A DNA stretch of 64,000 nucleotides from Phoronis australis (Eukaryota; Phoronida; Phoronidae). The position numbers and the translations under genes were made by a program. The notes beneath the pieces are model-generated. The model searched no databases, had not been told where the DNA came from, and was given only the letters and a program-made list of their open reading frames with translations. The stretch lies in assembly GCA_002633005.1 (NCBI GenBank), contig NMRA01000324.1:437205-501204 (forward strand), written 5' to 3'. Below are positions 58,222-64,000 of this stretch, piece after piece (positions within the stretch are counted from its first letter, which is position 1; each line of letters opens with the position of its first letter).

Positions 58222-58418
58222 ATTTAAGTATTATATTATTTTATGTAAGCTATTCTGCTTCGTCCCCATTATCATATTGTTTGGGTTCTCGAGTCAGTGA
58301 CACTCTGTGTTCTACGATTATTGGTTTAATTGTACCACGTGATCTCTTTGTCTCGTCGCAACACTGGGCCATCGTCCACAATTCTCTTCCAAATTTCAGT
58401 TTGAACTCAATTTCTCTT
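58222..58418 (+). repeat. Right direct repeat of the recombinase element
   Basis: Second copy of 54031-54208, with an extra segment (TTTGTCTCGTCGCAACACTG and a few bases) around 58346-58368. Confidence 0.9.
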
Positions 58419-60325
58419 TCCCTCCCACCCGCAAACCAATTTTCCTTACTTCCCTGTTTATCCTTATCTTCCCCATGTCGCTGTCCCGGTGTTGCTGTTA
58501 TGCTTCCGCATATTATTACTTAACTTTCTATTCACCACTTGTGTATACCTTCATTGCTGCTAGGCAGATTGTCACCCACCTTTACAGTTCAACATATTAT
58601 GTAACTTTTGTAATTACCGATATCTGTATTAGTTTAGTTTGTCATAATATATATGACCTTTTATATCATCTACACGTGTTATTTCACTGTAAACTAGCTT
58701 CGGTATCGCTTCACCGTTAGCGCATATAAAAGTAATTAGTTGCTTAGTTTTGATGTAGATAATTTATGGGGTTTCTGTAAGTATTTTACCTTAGCACGTT
58801 TCATAGTAACGACAGTATTAAAGAACAAGAGGTTTTTCTTCTTTTAAGTCAGAACAGCACATGGAATAGGATTGAAATGACCAACAAATCGTACAGTTTT
58901 TGGAGTTAAAAACCTGAAGCATTGAAAACAAACCGGTTATTTCGTTATACCCACAAATAGTAATATTCCTCTATCGGGCCTGTGAAGGCAACATTAATGG
59001 TCCTATGCTGGCAATAAACTGGCCCACAACTGCACTAACGCCAGTGTAATTAGTATACTGGTTTAATAATAGCCCACCAATGGCCCTGTACATGGCCAAC
59101 AGAGTCTGTCAATACTGGGCAGAAACCGGTCTCGGTGTATTGGATTAGTAATGGCCTAGTACTGGCTCTGTACTGGCCCGATATGGCAATCTTATACCGG
59201 CCCAATACCAAGCAGGTGTGCGAAATGTTATTGGGCCAGTACTGGTCTACACCGTCGAGCCAATGCAGAACATGGCAAAATGAGTACGTGCTTGCATTTC
59301 TAAAAGAATACGAAGTAGGAATGTTTATGAATTATCAACCACGATACATTCATCAATCTAATGTCAAGATTGCATCATATTACAGCGCTACAGAAAAGTT
59401 TAGGGCCGCTGCGCTGCAGCCTCACCCACCGGAACTACTCGCACGACCGGGTTGAAACTGAATGCAGTTAATAGGTTACCCTGTCCATTCCAAACTTCAC
59501 GAAATCTCATTCAGTCTTCTTAAATTTAAAACCGCCGTTAGTCGCCACATCTCTGACCCGTGCTCAAGATGTTGTCACTGATTGAGAATGAGTCTTCAAT
59601 TACATTTAATAATAACTACTGCAAGTGATTGTAACTGAGTTCTTTCGTTAACAATGTAAATCAAGTTTTTGGGACTATTTAACTCTTGCACACCCTTGGA
59701 TAGGTTACTAAATGGTCACAAACACAACATTTTATTCACGTCAGTTCTGAATCATTAGTAGAAAATCAGAGTAATGAACTGTCGGAGTTGATCTGGTATC
59801 GTAATTGCGGACATTGAGTAGCGAACTTCCGAAAGTAGCAAACCTTCAGAGTAGTGGACCTTCCATTTAACCTTCTTGGAAATATTTTCAATCAAGGTTG
59901 TTGTTCGTATGATATATGTGAAGCAGTGCACCATTGACATTGATCGACAACGTAAGACTTTGTTCATTGATCAAAGTTTTAATTAGGTCTCGACATGCCT
60001 AATATTGTGAACATTCGGGGATTTCTCAGTGCAGAAAACGTGGTAGCTAAATGTCAGATTTTTGAGAAGCGACAGAGTAGCCAGTGAATTATCGTCGGCG
60101 TGTACTGAATTAAAAAGAACGGAAACGCAAACACGTGTACCCGCATTCATGTCAATTCACTAATCCACAATCAAAGTAGACACTTGATGAACAAGACATT
60201 TGACGATCACTTTCAATTCGACATTTGAAAATCACACGGCACTAATTTTGGGGAGCTCTCTCAATGCCATATGGTTTGGGTTGCGAATAGACATTTACTT
60301 CCTCGCTGGTACCGTACGTGCCCAG
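58419..60325. other. No gene seen; GGCCCAATAC-type motifs at 58960-59260
   Basis: AT-rich sequence. The 58960-59260 segment has many degenerate copies of TACTGGCCC/GGCCAGTA and GGCCCAATACC in both orientations, as at 33258-33352 and 61620-61800, suggesting a small palindromic repeat family. The remaining sequence is unassigned. Confidence 0.45.
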
Positions 60326-61082
60326 CCAGCACGCAGATATCACGCGGTGGTACGCGCTTTAGCATTGGTTGAAGTAAACTCAGCAACCATTGGTTAGCTT
60401 TACAACACCGTGACAAAACGGCGGACTGTGAACGATTTTTAGACTTGTCATGCAAGTGGCGTCGCAGAAACTATTTCTTTTCAGCAGTAATTTTTAATAG
60501 CCTCGTGCTTGAAGAACGTATATGTACAATAAACACGTATCTGGCCGATTTAACTGGTGTGTATTTCACACTGTATAAATGCAGGACAGTATCGTAAATA
60601 AATATCCTCGACAGTAGAAAGATCCACTCCAAAAAGGCGCAACCACTATTTCTAGAATTTACATTTTCTGAACATGAATTTTGAGCACCGATTTGTATGT
60701 ACAACAGACCACTTCTAAACTTCAGTCCATCAGTTATGCCAGTTTGTTTGCATAAAGCGCTGCCTGTTGAGAATTCAACTCAGTGGCAGATCTACGATTT
60801 CAGTAAGGGGGGGGTTAGGATTCGAAACAATCCGAGGCGCGTAGCGCCGAGGAGAAGGAAGGTCGCGAGAGGGTTTCCCTCCTCCCGTGTAAGATTTTTT
60901 GGGATTTTTAGTAGCTAATTTCGTTTTTCTGGCGATTTTTTTCCAGTTTTTATTTTTGATCCTGTCCCGAGGGGGGGTTTAAACCCCCTGAACCCCCTGT
61001 AGTTCCGCCTCTGCAACTATCCAGTCAGAAACGCTGGTGTATTAAATTTCCCGAGGAAAATTAAGTGATATCTGCGTGCTGG
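60326..61082. repeat. Inverted repeat pair CCAGCACGCAGATATCAC bounding about 760 bp
   Basis: Perfect 18 bp inverted match at 60326-60343 and 61065-61082; similarity does not extend beyond it. The enclosed DNA holds the MITE at 60781-61013. It could be the tips of an old element. Confidence 0.5.
60781..61013. mobile_element. MITE with GGCGGATCTAC-type ends, copy 2, CAACT duplication
   Basis: Starts CAGTGGCAGATCTACG and ends inverted (GTAGTTCCGCCTCTG). It is flanked by CAACT on both sides (60776-60780 and 61014-61018). It aligns in reverse complement over its full length with the copy at 45328-45541, in an opposite orientation. Non-coding. Confidence 0.85.
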
Positions 61083-63371
61083 CCACCGACCACACTGCGG
61101 CACGCAGGGAACAACTGAGCATTTATTTCTAGACTTCCGTGTTACCCAAGGTGTAGAGACCACGCGCTTTCAATGCCGAAGAAGCCTCTTCTAATCGTCA
61201 TCTACGCAGTCACCACTAGGGCCGGATACGACCCGAGGATTATGGGAAGCGCTTTACATCTTAAGCAAATTCAAAATTAATATCAACTTCCTTATGATTG
61301 TAGTCAGTAAAAGTAGTAGCTAAAACAAGTTTGTTGCCCATCTAAGACATATCTCATCCTATCGAATAGGCTAAAGCTGGACCTTTTCCCCGGAGGGGGA
61401 TTGGTCGAACCTCCCTCCCGAACCTCCCCCTACCCCGGCTACGGGCGTGCAACCAGATGTAAGCAGGTTACTGGCAACTAAGAGCAACTAACAGAAACTG
61501 ATCAATTTGGGAAATCGGCATCATGCTGGCACCATAATGCAGGCACAGGACTGCTACAAATGTGGTTTTGGCTCAGGAACGGCAAACCTACAAAAAGTGG
61601 TACTCACTTGTCAGTACTGACCCGATGCAAGTCTGGTACCAGCCCGGTATCGGATAGCGTGTACCCGTTAAAACTATTACAATTTTTTTCAATACGTGTA
61701 CCGGCCCGGTATCAGCATGTTTTCTGGGACTTAACAGATTCCAGACATTTTTTGCACTGGTCCGATATTGGAGCCGGCACCAGACCAGCACCGGCCCAGA
61801 AACAAGCCATTACAATGGGGCTATTCGGAAAATCTGCAATAACTAGAGGGCGTGCGTGTACTAGTGGTGATAGATTAACAGCCTAGATTTCGCGAGCCCT
61901 TTAAATACATGGTGAAATGGCTTGCCACCGTGTCAACTGAATCTGAGATTGCGTAAAAAGGGTGCTTCTATGAGAGGACGTAAGCACGACCTCATACAAA
62001 GGTAAGGTTTGTGATTATTTTAACGATTATTCCATGATTATTCTACCGATGTCCGTTAACTGAGGCACTCGCCGATGTCGACTTCGCGGCTGTCAGTCGC
62101 CAGCCAGAGTCTGGTTAATCTTTGTATGCTGTGATATGTGATACGATACTCGACGTAGCAATCGGGATCTTTTCGTACATCAAAGCATTAGTATTGTTTG
62201 GAATGATTTCTAAAAGTTTATCAGTGACAGTTACATCAATCAATGCTGAATGTTTATGCTGTGAACTCGATACAGGTTAATGAGTTAAGATTACAATCCA
62301 ATCCCAATGGTAAAGGGTACGTGAGTGATAAATATCCATTGCATTAGACTATTTGTTTACTCCCTATCATATGTCTTATGGAAATCTATTACACGTTGAA
62401 ATGGAAATCTATCACGTCAGTTTTCACGTAACATTTGTTTTTTTAGGTTTGAAGGCTTGTACCGTGCAGATGAGATATGCATCGCTTCTGCACCGTCCCT
62501 GAATGGACAAAAAATGTTTTTTTGCATTTGACTGCAGCTAACCAACAAGATCTTCCCATCCAGTGCAGATCTGTTGTCAAAGCCTACTTTCAATATTGGA
62601 GACAACGAACAAAGCCTTTGAAAAGGAACAGCTATTTTTAAAGTCATTTTGTTAAATTACTTATTCAGGTCCCGAGGGGGGATTGGCATGGGGGTTGTAA
62701 TATTTGGTACAACTGAATGTGTGGAAATAACTGGTAATACATGTTTGGGGAAAAGAGCATGGTGAGGTAATTCTTAACCATCACGAAGTCCCTTCAAGTT
62801 GATTTCGTGAAACTGTTTTGCTACTTGTATCAATTGTAATACCACGAAAATATATTACATTTTCCGAATTCACAGTGACTGAATAATCTTAACTCATGCC
62901 TTGAAATGTTGCAAGTCGTTATAAATTCAAATGACTGCCATTTTTGGGAAAATTGCATGTTTGATGGTGCCTTACGATTTGCAATTACTCTTAAACAACA
63001 GAAAGATTGTCCATCATTTTTAAATGACCCAAGTCTTCATATCTTCTATTAGAAGAAAAAAGGTTCCCTCAACCTTAGGCTTGAAGTATGCTTGACAGAC
63101 CCATGAACCTGTAATCTGAGTTTAAAATTGCTGAAAGTATCATAATTAAAAATGCTTGAAAATGTGCAACAAAGGTTTGAAGTTCTCTCAAAAAAGCTTG
63201 TATATTTTACAGACAAGTTATGCGTTTAAAGAATTGTTATGGCTAGAGATAAAAAATAAAGACCCTTGGTTTCTGAAAATAGTAGTTATTTACTTTTATG
63301 TGAAACTGTAGACCAATCACCGTATATTTTTGAAAAACAGGGATAACATTTTTGATCCAACCTGGAGTACT
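61083..63371. other. No gene seen; CCGGTAC-type palindromic motifs at 61620-61800
   Basis: Non-coding sequence with GGTACCAGCCCGGTATCGG-like motifs in both orientations, plus C-rich stretches at 61388-61432. 62650-63370 is AT-rich and unremarkable. Confidence 0.45.
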
Positions 63372-63373
63372 TA

Positions 63374-64000
63374 CAGCACACATCACGAATTTTTGGCCGA
63401 CCGGTCGGAAATTGGTCGACGACCGGCCGTCGACCGGTCGGCAAAGTAGCCGACCGGTCGGCTAAAAATTAGCCGACTGGCAGCCGCCCGCAGTGCCGAA
63501 TCATAAGGCGACCCCACAGCCGACCCTTCAGCCGAACCTTTAGCCGACCGGCCATCAGACGACCAGCTGGTCGGCTGCTATTGTTAGGCTAGAGTAGCAG
63601 CTGCGTAATAGATTGTCAGGCTCACACCACTTTGCGTGTCGATGCATATTCGTCTTAGCACAGGGTCAAATAAATTAACCTAGTTTTGCTGCCTCGGTTA
63701 CATGAGTTCACGTCGGTTGTGTAACACCACTACTTCGAAGGTTGAAGGCAAGCGGCATTAGTAAACATTGGATTATGGACAATGCAACAAGTTTTGGATG
63801 AAAAACGTGAAAGTTTTCTTTACATTTGATCTTTAATTTGACTCCTGACGTTAACAAATTGTATTAGATCGGTTGCTTCCCGGTCAATACAACGCTGTAT
63901 AGTCATTTTGTAAACGCGGCTGTTTTTGCAGTCTTCGCCCACAATTGATTTTGTTTGTGTAACGCCAAACTGCATCGTTTTTGCGTGTTTTAAGTTATTC
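63374..64000 (+). mobile_element. Second copy of the 3596-8771 transposon family, cut by window end
   Basis: After TA (63372-63373) the sequence begins CAGCACACATCACGAATTTT and follows 3596-4215 closely. It shares the GCCGACC cluster, the TGTCAGGCT and CACCACTTTGCGTGTCGATG blocks and GATCGGTTGCTTCCCGGTC, with small indels. Only the left 627 bp are in the window. Confidence 0.92.

Larger units (their letters stand above)
54031..58418 (+). mobile_element. Tyrosine-recombinase element with SGNH hydrolase (Ngaro/DIRS-like or Crypton-like)
   Basis: Direct repeats of about 180-200 bp (54031-54208 and 58222-58418) enclose a plus-strand SGNH hydrolase gene (54282-54885) and a tyrosine recombinase gene (57011-57941). 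Ngaro-type retrotransposons are known to combine a tyrosine recombinase, split direct repeats and, in some members, an SGNH hydrolase domain. However, no reverse transcriptase or RNase H is visible between or around the two genes here. Both genes are frameshifted. A 1.4 kb TA-duplicating element (55074-56466) has inserted between them, into a minisatellite of about 65 bp units. It may be a deletion derivative of a Ngaro or a recombinase-only transposon. Confidence 0.7.

Noticed and set aside
58475-58720. Open frame after the right direct repeat of the recombinase element
   Set aside because: No similarity to RT, RNase H or gag. Composition is AT-rich and hydrophobic by chance.
59135-59455. 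Plus-strand open frame of 106 codons
   Set aside because: It overlaps the GGCCCAATACC repeat cluster and its composition follows the repeat. No family similarity.

Overview
This is a window of nuclear genome from a eukaryote, almost certainly a marine invertebrate animal. The evidence is spliced exons with GT-AG introns, AT-rich spacers, an assembly gap, and a mix of element families typical of animals (L1/Tx1-like LINEs, Ty3/gypsy, Harbinger, THAP-bearing and hAT-type elements, a tyrosine-recombinase element with an SGNH hydrolase). I cannot name the species. Ordinary host coding sequence is scarce: one WSC-domain exon (32647-32964, +), one possible terminal exon (53866-54038, +), and at the left edge a decayed copy of a multicopy FEN-like/CXC family. 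Most of the rest is a layered graveyard of transposable elements.

Layout. 1-2555: frameshifted FEN-like/CXC pseudogene. 3040-9855: minus-strand LINE split by a 5.2 kb TIR element (3596-8771, TA duplication). 9862-17265: minus-strand Ty3/gypsy remnant (gag, protease, RT) split by a 5.6 kb TTAA element (10551-16198). 18791-21880: two head-to-tail copies of a roughly 1.5 kb repeat carrying six perfect DR1 nuclear-receptor sites. 23880-30243: near-complete two-ORF LINE on the minus strand whose ORF1 is split by a second, 5'-truncated LINE (28284-29876, +, 13 bp duplication) that contains the 408 bp gap. 32647-32964: WSC exon. 34737-47610: a 12.9 kb Harbinger element with TIRs, a CTG duplication, a decayed three-exon transposase and, convergent to it, an apparently intact six-exon SANT/Myb-like gene of 237 residues. 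51640-53711: long-TIR element with a THAP-like ORF, carrying an 88 bp TTAA hairpin element in one TIR. 54031-58418: SGNH hydrolase plus tyrosine recombinase between direct repeats, interrupted by a 1.4 kb TA element. 63374-64000: the start of a second copy of the 3596-8771 family.

The window is unusually informative because several insertions can be checked internally. Removing the insert and one duplicated target restores a reading frame (LINE, gypsy protease), a paralogous empty site (Harbinger) or a symmetric TIR (THAP element). These nestings give a relative chronology. Other points of interest are tandem arrays of CTCF-like sites in a repeat, the DR1 array, the split fates of the two Harbinger genes, the SGNH/recombinase element without a visible reverse transcriptase, and a degenerate hammerhead-like motif near 48620. 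All functional statements are inferred from sequence; no searches were run.
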